From Sphingobium limneticum (lineage in GTDB: Bacteria; Pseudomonadota; Alphaproteobacteria; Sphingomonadales; Sphingomonadaceae), in contig NZ_VYPZ01000002.1 in NCBI RefSeq assembly GCF_008710155.1, positions 372,001 through 436,000 of the forward strand: a stretch of DNA of 64,000 nt, written 5' to 3'. The notes beneath the pieces were generated by a model that ran no database searches, was not told the DNA's origin, and saw only the letters and a list, made by a program, of their open reading frames with translations. Below are positions 17,767 through 24,994 of this stretch, piece by piece. Positions within the stretch are counted from its first letter, which is position 1. The number at the start of each line of letters is the position of its first letter. The position numbers and the translations under genes are program-made.

Positions 17767-18360
17767 TCAGCCGGCAAAATTGCCCTGATGGGCGAAGCTT
17801 TCGATCGGCTTGCGATCGCTCGGTTCTTCGCGCGCCTGAAGCGCTTCGGGCAGGACCGATTTGTCGCCCTGACGCCCGATCGCGACCGCCGCCTCGATCC
17901 GGAAACGCTCCGGCACGGCCAGTTCAGCCCGCGCCTTGTCGAAATCCAGGCCGGTCATGCCATGGGTGTGATAGCCAAGCCGCGTCGCCTGCAACGCCAG
18001 CAGTGCCCAGGCGGCACCCGCATCGAAGCTGTGGCTGTGCGACGGCTTATAATCTTCCGATCCGGGCGCAGCCATCAGCGTGTCGGACAGAATGAAGACG
18101 ATCGCGCCGGCATTCTTCACCCAGCCCTGATTGAAGGGCAGCAGCAATTCCAGGAAGCGCTGCCAGTCGGCATCGTCGCGATGGGCGTAGAGGAAACGCC
18201 AGGGCTGATAGTTGAAGGCCGATGGCGCCCAGCGCGCGGCGTCGAAAATAGTGTCCAGATCCGCCTGCGGGATGGCGGAGCTGTCGAACGCACGGGGCGA
18301 CCAGCGATCGAGGAACAGGCTGTCGACGGCGCGCGTGGAGGCGCGGGGATTGGTGGCCAT
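17767..18360 (-). CDS. Nitroreductase family protein
   Basis: A 197-residue FMN-dependent oxidoreductase of the nitroreductase fold. The FMN-phosphate motif RWSPRAFDSS and the segment AARWAPSAFNYQPWRFLYA are diagnostic, and HTHGMTGLDFDKAR fits the C-terminal half of the HbN1/NfnB-type subgroup. The physiological substrate (nitroaromatic, quinone or flavin) is not evident. AGGAG lies before the ATG at 18360; the earlier in-frame Met lacks one. Confidence 0.88.
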   Translation of the reverse strand: MATNPRASTRAVDSLFLDRWSPRAFDSSAIPQADLDTIFDAARWAPSAFNYQPWRFLYAHRDDADWQRFLELLLPFNQGWVKNAGAIVFILSDTLMAAPGSEDYKPSHSHSFDAGAAWALLALQATRLGYHTHGMTGLDFDKARAELAVPERFRIEAAVAIGRQGDKSVLPEALQAREEPSDRKPIESFAHQGNFAG

Positions 18361-18426
18361 GCTATCTCCTGGAAAAAACGAAGGAAGGACCGCCAATGTA
18401 GGCGATCATGCGCATATGCGAAGGGG

Positions 18427-18606
18427 TCAGTTGACCGTTTCGCGCGCCGGCGCAGCCAATTCGCGAGAATCAGGCAGGTCCAACAGGGCATCGGCGTCCC
18501 GGTCGATCAGCACGACCGAAGGTTCGCGAAGCAGCGCCTGCGCCAGTCGCGCCCGCCACCGCCCGAACAGGCCATCGGCCCCATCCTGCTCCTGCCCATC
18601 CTGCAT
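18427..18606 (-). CDS. Small hypothetical protein
   Basis: A possible 59-residue protein (MQDGQEQDGADGLFGRWRAR at its start) with a central basic-amphipathic helix and an acidic tail. GGAG lies 8 bases before the ATG at 18606; an upstream in-frame ATG at 18627 would add seven residues. I recognise no family. It lies in a 362-bp gap between the nitroreductase and amidohydrolase genes, on their strand, so it may be real but is not proven. Confidence 0.4.
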   Translation of the reverse strand: MQDGQEQDGADGLFGRWRARLAQALLREPSVVLIDRDADALLDLPDSRELAAPARETVN

Positions 18607-18722
18607 AGATACTCCGCGCCGACTCATGCGACTTATCTACTGATGCTATAGAGAATCGTCCTGCAAGCAATGCTGGACCGCGCGACAGAAAAATTTGGGG
18701 GCGGGTCGGCCGCCCCCATCGC

Positions 18723-20762
18723 TTATTTCGGCATGCCGGACAGGCCACTCGCGCGCCGCAGGGCATCGCCGTCCAGCCGATAGCCGTCGAGGAAGACGGT
18801 ATCGACCTGACGCAGCCGGGTGATGTCCTTCGACACGTCGCCATCGACCAGGATGATATCGGCCTTCTTGCCCGGCGCGATCGATCCGATGCTGTCGGCA
18901 AGGCCGGTCATCCGCGCCGGCACGATGGTCGCGGTCTGCAAGGCCTGCGCATTGGTGAGGCCGGCCTGCTCGTAGAGTTCCAGTTCACGCACCAGTTCGA
19001 GGCCATAGCCATCCGTGCCGGCGACGATGCGGACACCGGCCGCGTGCAGGCGGCCGACCAGCCCGACCATCTTGTCGAAACTCTTGCGATAATCGTCCCG
19101 CGTCAGCCCGGCGACCAGCGGATAGCCACCGATTTTCCAACTGCGCGCGACCGACGGCGGGGCGATGTCGGCAAAGGGCGCATATTCGGGCGAAATGGCC
19201 GTGCCGTCCGACGTCATCAGCGGTTCCCACACGGTCAGGGTCGGGTCGATGATCGTGCCCCGCTTCGCCAGTTCGGCGTAGAAAGCCTTCATCGTCGGCG
19301 AATCCAGATCGACATCCTTGCCATATCTGGCCGGTCCCTCCAGCCGCGCGGCAGTGTTGGCCTTGTCCACCACATCCTGCGGCATCGCCTGCATCATGAT
19401 GAAGTTGATATGGGTGATCTCATCATAGCCCGCCCGCACCGCATCGAGCGGGCGCATGCCGGCGGGCACATGGCCGTGAACGTGCAGGCCCAGCTTATGT
19501 GCCTCTGCCGCCGCCGGTGCGATCCAGGCCGGGTCCATGGACGTGTAGAATTTGGCGCCCCACAGGCCCGCCGCCTTGATCTTGTCGACCGCCGCCACCG
19601 CTTCGGCCGCCGACGACACGGTCAGCGCGCCCTGCGCGGCCAACGGATCCTTGCGGTCGATGATGACCGATATCTTCCCGTCCGGTGCCAGCAGGTCGCC
19701 GGCCGCCCGACGCTTCTGGATACTCAACGCCTCGTCGATCATGGAGCCGGGGCTGCGATAGTTGGTCATGCCCGTCGCCAGATTCTGCAACAGGTTCCAA
19801 TCGTCGCCGACATGCTGGTGCGCGTCCCACAGGCCGGGCGACAGCGTCTTGCCGCGCCCGTCGATCAGGGTCGCGCCGGCCGGCGCCTTGATGGAGCCGC
19901 CCGCGCCGACCTTGGCGACCTTGCCATCGGCGATCAGCACCGCCCGGTCGGGCAGATAGGTGCCCGCGACCGAATCGAACAGCAGCACATGGTCGATCAG
20001 TGTCGGGGTGCGATTGGCGGGACTGAGGAACCGGTGCGCCACATCGCGCACCATGGCGGCGGTGGCCGCATCCTGAATATCCTTCAGCTTCGGCCCGTTC
20101 TTCTCATAACCCGCCGGCAGCAGCGATATCACTCCGGCATTGCCGAAGAAGCGATCATCCTGGTCCAGCCACATCGGCGAGGGAGAAAAGCCATAGCCCT
20201 TGATGAAGGCCAGCTTGACCGTCTTTGGTCCCTGCGGTCCGTCTATCTGCACCGACTGGCCGATGCTGATGCTGGCATGGCCGGTCGGCAGCAGGTCGAT
20301 ACCCTTGTCGCCGGCCGCCACCAGCGCCTCGATATCCTTCTCGCCCGCCAGCCAGGGGCCGCCATATGTGCTGTATCGCTTGCCCGCATAGGGCGCTGCG
20401 CCCTCGTCGATCACCGTCTTCCACCGGCCGACGCCATCCGCACCAACGCTGAACGTCTCGGCCGCGTCACCCTGATCGGTGAAACCGCGAATGACGATAT
20501 TGCTCGGCCGCCCGTCGGCGCCAAGCTTCATCACCTCGTCCGTCTCCGTCACCCAACCGCGCAGCGACATGGACATGCGATAGGCGACCTGTCCGTCCAC
20601 CAGCGTCCAGGACCAGATGTCGCCATGATTGCCGGCGGTCGAACTGATGGTGAAATGGCGCGCATCGGACGGCGCCGTCAGCAATTGTTCCTTGGGTGTC
20701 GGCGCCGCCATGGCGATGGACGAAATGGCGGCAAGCAACGAAGCCAGCATCGTTCGGCGCAT
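18723..20762 (-). CDS. Secreted amidohydrolase-family protein
   Basis: A 679-residue protein with a cleavable signal peptide (ends near SIAMAA), a roughly 240-residue N-terminal beta-rich extension, and a C-terminal amidohydrolase TIM barrel. The metal ligands are visible as WDAHQHVGDD (HxH), LHVHGHVPAG, a later DEITHIN histidine and the catalytic Asp in VAGTDGYG; the PGKKADIILVDGD tail closes the composite domain. Members cleave amide or imide bonds of peptides and heterocycles; the substrate is unknown. It follows the TBDR gene on the same strand by 118 bases, suggesting uptake and periplasmic processing of one compound. Confidence 0.85.
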   Translation of the reverse strand: MRRTMLASLLAAISSIAMAAPTPKEQLLTAPSDARHFTISSTAGNHGDIWSWTLVDGQVAYRMSMSLRGWVTETDEVMKLGADGRPSNIVIRGFTDQGDAAETFSVGADGVGRWKTVIDEGAAPYAGKRYSTYGGPWLAGEKDIEALVAAGDKGIDLLPTGHASISIGQSVQIDGPQGPKTVKLAFIKGYGFSPSPMWLDQDDRFFGNAGVISLLPAGYEKNGPKLKDIQDAATAAMVRDVAHRFLSPANRTPTLIDHVLLFDSVAGTYLPDRAVLIADGKVAKVGAGGSIKAPAGATLIDGRGKTLSPGLWDAHQHVGDDWNLLQNLATGMTNYRSPGSMIDEALSIQKRRAAGDLLAPDGKISVIIDRKDPLAAQGALTVSSAAEAVAAVDKIKAAGLWGAKFYTSMDPAWIAPAAAEAHKLGLHVHGHVPAGMRPLDAVRAGYDEITHINFIMMQAMPQDVVDKANTAARLEGPARYGKDVDLDSPTMKAFYAELAKRGTIIDPTLTVWEPLMTSDGTAISPEYAPFADIAPPSVARSWKIGGYPLVAGLTRDDYRKSFDKMVGLVGRLHAAGVRIVAGTDGYGLELVRELELYEQAGLTNAQALQTATIVPARMTGLADSIGSIAPGKKADIILVDGDVSKDITRLRQVDTVFLDGYRLDGDALRRASGLSGMPK

Positions 20763-20839
20763 ATCTCACTCCCCATATTTTGTGGGATCAGACTGACGCG
20801 CCCGCGCGCGCCGCGCAATGGCTTTTCGGTGCGATCCTG

Positions 20840-20870
20840 GGGGCTGCGGCCGGTCGCCCGGCGCAGCCCC
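20840..20870. terminator. Hairpin after the TonB receptor stop
   Basis: GGGGCTGCG plus CCGG (20840-20853, with one bulged G) pair with CCGGCGCAGCCCC (20858-20870). It lies just past the receptor stop at 20881 on the minus strand. There is no U-tract, so it is a weak terminator or an attenuator between the receptor and amidohydrolase genes. Confidence 0.35.
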
Positions 20871-20880
20871 GTGTGCCTTG

Positions 20881-23016
20881 TCAGTAACGCGCGCGAATGC
20901 TGGCGAAGAGCGTACGCCCCGTTTCCGGGAAGCCGTCGGTCAGCGTGTAATAATCGTCGAACAGATTACGGCCGCCCACGCCGATCTCGATCCCGTCGGT
21001 GATGGCATAATCGACGCGCAGCCCCGCATTCACATAGGCTCCGGTACGATAATAACGCTGCGGCGCGCTGGCCGGCAGGGCGGTGAACAGGGTCCAGCGG
21101 TTTGACGCCAGATCCACGCTGGGGACGATGTGCAGCTTCTCGATCGGTGCCCAGTCCAGATAGGCGAAGCCCTTGTGCGTGGGCACGCCGGTCGGGTGGA
21201 ACAGCGGGTTGGCGGCATAGTCCAGATTACGCTTCGTGCCGGTATAGTTGAACCCGGCGTCCAGCCCCGGCAGGATCGTAGCCGACACCGACAGTTCGAC
21301 GCCATAATATTCGCCCTTACCGACATTGCGGCTCTGCGACAGGTTGGTCAGCGCGCAGCCGGCGACCGGCACCGCCGGCGGCGTGGTCGATGCGGTGCAG
21401 GGATAGGCCGGCGTCGGCACGCTGAAGATCGCGTTGCGTACCCAGCTGTAGAAGAGCGCACCCTCCACTCGCAGCTTGCCCGCCGCCCAGCTGCCGCCGA
21501 TTTCCGCATTGGTGGCGCGTTCGGCCTTCAGATCGGGATTGGGGATGGCGGTGTTGAAGCGTTGGCTGAACCGTTCGAAAATCGTCGGGAAACGCGCGCG
21601 CGACGACAGGCTGGCGTGCAGGTTCACCGCCTCGCTCGCCTGCCAGTCGAACCGGCCCTGCACATTCCAGGTGTCGGCATCGCGGCGCGGATAATTATAC
21701 AGCACCGACGCGCCCGACGTGCCGAGCGGCGCGCCATATTCCTGCGCCTTGATCAGGTTGCGCCAATCGAAGCTGCCGCCCAGCGTGAAGCGCAGGTCCG
21801 GCGTCAGGCGCAGCTCATTTTCCAGCGCGGCGGAAAATGTCTCTTCCGTCTGGGTCTGGCGCGGCTCGGTGGTGCCGATGCCGGCGGTGGAGAAGCTGGT
21901 CTGAAACTCGACATGCTTGTCATGGCGATAGTGGAAGGCAAGGCGCAGCGTATCCGCTTCGCTCGCGTCGAAATCCAGCTGGGCCGATCCGCCCCAGGCG
22001 CGATCTTCATAGGGACTGTCGAACGTATAGGGCCGGGTCTGCGTCGTCATCGTGCGGTCGGTGAAGCTGCGCAGGATCGAATCGAACTGGTTGTAATAAG
22101 CGCGGGTCTTGAGCGTCGCCCGGTCGCCCAGCGCGGTGGTCGACAGGAAATAGATGCTGGTGATGTTCCATTCCGGCCAGTCCCAGAAGCGCGGCGTCGT
22201 CACCGTATCGCTGATGTGCAGCGGCGCGCCCTTCGCCCCCTCCTGATAGGTATAGCTCAACGCATATTCGTCGGTCGCATTGGGCGTGAAGCCGACCTTG
22301 GCATTGACGCGCCAGTCGCGGGTACGCGAAAAATCGCGCGCGCCGCCATCCTCCAGCGCGACGTTCCGCGGGGTAAAGTCGTTGGGCAGATCCCAATGGT
22401 CGGTAAAGCTGCGCGCATAGCTGGCCTGCGCATACCATCTGTCGTGGCGCGTCCCGACCTTGGCGGAGACATTATAGCCGGCATAGTCGGTATCATTGTC
22501 GAAATTCACCGTGCCGCGCAGGTCGATATCCAGCGCCTTGGTCGGCTTGGCGGTGACCAGGTTGATCGCCCCGCCCATCGCGCCCGGCCCGTCCAGCACC
22601 GACGCATAGCCCTTGGCCACCTGCACTTCGGCGATGTCGGTGGTCAGGAAACGGCCATAGTCCAGCCGGTTGTCGGCGGGCAGATAGACGCGGATGCCGT
22701 CGATCGACAGCGGCACCTGAAACCGGTCGAAACCGCGCACGAATACCAGCCGCTCGTTGCGCGTGCCGCCGCTATTGCCGGCCGATACGCCAGGCATCAG
22801 GTTGATCGCATCGTCCAGCGCGGTACGGCCGAACGTGTAGATGGCGTTCGAGGACAGGGTATTGGTATCGATCTCGATTCCCTGGGTGCGGGGTGCGGTG
22901 ACGATGATCTGCCCCAGCGAGAAGCTATCGCTCCCCTCCTCCGGCTGAACCTGCGCCTGGGCCTGACCCGCAAAGGCACTGCCCGCCAGCAACAGGGCGG
23001 TGAAAGCGATCCTCAT
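20881..23016 (-). CDS. TonB-dependent outer-membrane receptor
   Basis: A 711-residue receptor with signal peptide (cleavage near GQAQA), a TonB-box-like segment SLGQIIVTAPRT, plug domain (LMPGVSAGNSG, VFVRGFDRFQVPLSIDGIRV, GPGAMGGAINLVTAKPT) and a 22-strand barrel ending in the aromatic LFASIRARY. Its modest size is closer to siderophore, cobalamin or copper receptors than to the large sugar receptors nearby. GGGGGA precedes the ATG at 23016; the much longer open frame upstream overlaps the divergent gene and was rejected. It is 78 bases from a divergent small secreted protein gene and di-heme enzyme gene, and upstream of an amidohydrolase. Confidence 0.92.
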   Translation of the reverse strand: MRIAFTALLLAGSAFAGQAQAQVQPEEGSDSFSLGQIIVTAPRTQGIEIDTNTLSSNAIYTFGRTALDDAINLMPGVSAGNSGGTRNERLVFVRGFDRFQVPLSIDGIRVYLPADNRLDYGRFLTTDIAEVQVAKGYASVLDGPGAMGGAINLVTAKPTKALDIDLRGTVNFDNDTDYAGYNVSAKVGTRHDRWYAQASYARSFTDHWDLPNDFTPRNVALEDGGARDFSRTRDWRVNAKVGFTPNATDEYALSYTYQEGAKGAPLHISDTVTTPRFWDWPEWNITSIYFLSTTALGDRATLKTRAYYNQFDSILRSFTDRTMTTQTRPYTFDSPYEDRAWGGSAQLDFDASEADTLRLAFHYRHDKHVEFQTSFSTAGIGTTEPRQTQTEETFSAALENELRLTPDLRFTLGGSFDWRNLIKAQEYGAPLGTSGASVLYNYPRRDADTWNVQGRFDWQASEAVNLHASLSSRARFPTIFERFSQRFNTAIPNPDLKAERATNAEIGGSWAAGKLRVEGALFYSWVRNAIFSVPTPAYPCTASTTPPAVPVAGCALTNLSQSRNVGKGEYYGVELSVSATILPGLDAGFNYTGTKRNLDYAANPLFHPTGVPTHKGFAYLDWAPIEKLHIVPSVDLASNRWTLFTALPASAPQRYYRTGAYVNAGLRVDYAITDGIEIGVGGRNLFDDYYTLTDGFPETGRTLFASIRARY

Positions 23017-23094
23017 ATATTTTCCCCCTTTTCCGGTCGTTCGACTCGATATATCCGGCCGTATATAGCGAAATATTTCGGAGGGAAGCCCCAG

Positions 23095-23634
23095 ATGCCA
23101 TTCAGCGCCCCGTTCCAGCGCCTCGCGCCGGCCGCCATCGCCGCGCTTCTCTGCACCGCGCCCGCCGCTGCGCAGATGGACCATGCGCCGGCCCAGTGCG
23201 CCGCCCCGGCGGAGCTGCCCGCGCCCATGGCCTCCTGGCGCAATCCGGTCGCTTTGAAGGCCGCCGCCGATGGCAAGGGCGCCGCGCGCGCCATGCTGAC
23301 GCCGGGACGGACCGTAACCCTGGCGCTGCTTCCCACGCCCAAGGTCGCCTATCCGGTACGGCCGGCCAAGCCGGGCGGCAGCGTCAGCCATGGCGGATTG
23401 GCCAGCTTCACCGTGAAAGAAGCGGGCACCTGGCGCGTCGCGCTGGGATCGGGCGCCTGGGTCGATGTGATCGGCGACGGTCAGGCCGCGACCTCGACCG
23501 CCCATGGCCATGGGCCGGACTGTTCGGGCATTCGCAAGATGGTGGATTATGACCTGAAGCCCGGTCGCTACACGCTGCAAATCGCGGCCAATGGCGAGGA
23601 CAAGCTGACCCTGCTGGTGACGCGCCTGCCGTGA
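23095..23634 (+). CDS. Small secreted His/Cys/Met-containing protein of unknown function
   Basis: A 179-residue protein with a signal peptide ending near PAAAQ and a mature domain that begins MDHAPAQC and later has TAHGHGPDCSGIRKM. These His, Cys and Met clusters could bind a metal. The rest looks like a beta-sandwich (SFTVKEAGTWRVALGSG, GRYTLQIAANGEDKLTL). I do not recognise an established family. GGAGGG precedes the ATG at 23095. The stop overlaps the GTG start of the di-heme enzyme (GTGA), so the two products are made together, reminiscent of MbnP-MbnH copper-protein pairs. Equivalence to MbnP is inference only. Confidence 0.75.
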   Translation: MPFSAPFQRLAPAAIAALLCTAPAAAQMDHAPAQCAAPAELPAPMASWRNPVALKAAADGKGAARAMLTPGRTVTLALLPTPKVAYPVRPAKPGGSVSHGGLASFTVKEAGTWRVALGSGAWVDVIGDGQAATSTAHGHGPDCSGIRKMVDYDLKPGRYTLQIAANGEDKLTLLVTRLP

Positions 23635-24605
23635 AGCCCCTGCTGCTGGCCGCCGCATTGCTGATGCTGGTCGCGGCCGGCAAACCATGGCGCTGGGATC
23701 TGCCGGCCGGGGTGGACGCCCCGCCCGTGCCCGCCGACAACCCGATGAGCGCGGCCAAGGTCGAACTGGGCCGCCGCCTTTTCTATGATGCGGATCTGTC
23801 GGCTGACGGCACCATGGCCTGCGCCGCCTGCCATGAACAGAAACGCGGCTTTGCCGACGGCAATGCCACCCGGCCGGGCGTGCATGGCGATCCGGGCCGG
23901 CGCAACGTGCCGGGGCTGGCCAATGTCGGCTGGCTGTCGCCGCTCACCGCCGCCGATCCCAGCCTCACCCGGTTGGAGGATCAGGCGCTGGTGCCATTGC
24001 TGGGCACCCAGCCCGTCGAAATGGGCATGACGGGTCGGGAAGCGGAATTGCCGCGCCGGCTGGGCGCCAATGCCTGTTATCGCACCATGTTCGCCCGCGC
24101 CTTCCCGGCGGAAAAGGGCCGGATCGACACGCGCACGGTCACCGCCGCACTCGCCGCCTTCCAGCGCACCCTGATCGCGCGCGACAGCCCCTATGACCGG
24201 TTCCGCCGGGCCGAAGCCAGCATGCCCGCCGCTGCACAACAGGGCCTCCGCCTGTTCGATCGGCATTGCGCATCCTGCCATGGCGGGCAGGACATGACCG
24301 ACCTGCGCTATCATGGCTTCGAACCGGTGCAGGCGCGCGACCCCGGCCTCATCGAAAAGACCAGCCGGGCGGCGGATGCGGGCCTTTTCCGCACAGCATC
24401 GCTGCGTAACGTCGCCATCACCGGTCCCTGGTGGCATGACGGGTCGGCCCGCAGCATGACCGACGCGATCCGCCGCCATCGCCTACCGCTTCCCGAAGAG
24501 GCGATGGCTCCGCTCGCTGCGCTCCTCGAGCAATTCACGGACGTTAATTTCCTGACCGATCCACGCTTTTCCATGCCCGATCGCGCCTGTGGGAAGCGGC
24601 TATAA
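23631..24605 (+). CDS. Di-heme cytochrome c peroxidase family (MauG/MbnH-like)
   Basis: A 324-residue exported c-type cytochrome with a hydrophobic leader and two heme-attachment sites, CAACH (residues 64-68) and CASCH (213-217), in the spacing of the bacterial CcpA/MauG/MbnH family. Family members either reduce H2O2 or oxidise a partner protein. The GTG start at 23631 overlaps the stop of the preceding small secreted protein gene, and no ATG is near, so the coupling is strong. This coupling to a small secreted protein and divergence from a TBDR fit the modifying (MbnH-like) rather than detoxifying role, but this is inferred. Confidence 0.87.
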   Translation: MKPLLLAAALLMLVAAGKPWRWDLPAGVDAPPVPADNPMSAAKVELGRRLFYDADLSADGTMACAACHEQKRGFADGNATRPGVHGDPGRRNVPGLANVGWLSPLTAADPSLTRLEDQALVPLLGTQPVEMGMTGREAELPRRLGANACYRTMFARAFPAEKGRIDTRTVTAALAAFQRTLIARDSPYDRFRRAEASMPAAAQQGLRLFDRHCASCHGGQDMTDLRYHGFEPVQARDPGLIEKTSRAADAGLFRTASLRNVAITGPWWHDGSARSMTDAIRRHRLPLPEEAMAPLAALLEQFTDVNFLTDPRFSMPDRACGKRL

Positions 24606-24994
24606 CACCCGCCCCTAATTATATTTCAAATAGTTAGGCCGCATGCTTCCATATGCAAATATCATTTCACATTTCAGAATATTTCATATACACGTAAAGT
24701 CATCGATCGATCACCGCACAGACCAGATAAGCGGGACGGTCATAGGACAGGAGGAGAGGATATATTCGCCGTGACAGGCGAAATAGATTCACAACCATGA
24801 TCATGATGTGAACAGTCGTCGTTCGGCGGATCATTATGATGATCACTGATACACCCAAAAAATGCTCCGCTTGCATAGTTGATGATTATATCAATAGCGT
24901 CGAGCCTGACTTTCTGACCGTTGCCATATCAGGATAATAAAACGGCAGAGTTTTAACTATATTGTATCACAAGCATACAAATGGGGAGGATATT
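24606..24994. other. AT-rich intergenic region before a TonB receptor
   Basis: These 389 bases carry no convincing gene and are clearly richer in A and T than both neighbours. They contain an inverted repeat GATCAT-4-ATGATC (24829-24844), a nearby CATGATCATGATG palindromic run (24797-24809), and several TATA-type stretches before the receptor start. A regulated promoter with repressor sites for the receptor-hydrolase operon is likely; the regulator is not evident. Confidence 0.5.

Noticed and set aside
23041..23085. Possible operator in the TBDR/small-protein divergent region (ATATA..TATAT around CCGGCC)
   Set aside because: Symmetry is only five bases per arm with an asymmetric core; it could be ordinary promoter AT content.
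21130..23094. A long plus-strand open frame opposite the TonB receptor
   Set aside because: Only the part from 23095 on has a ribosome site, signal peptide and coding character; the rest is the shadow of the receptor gene.
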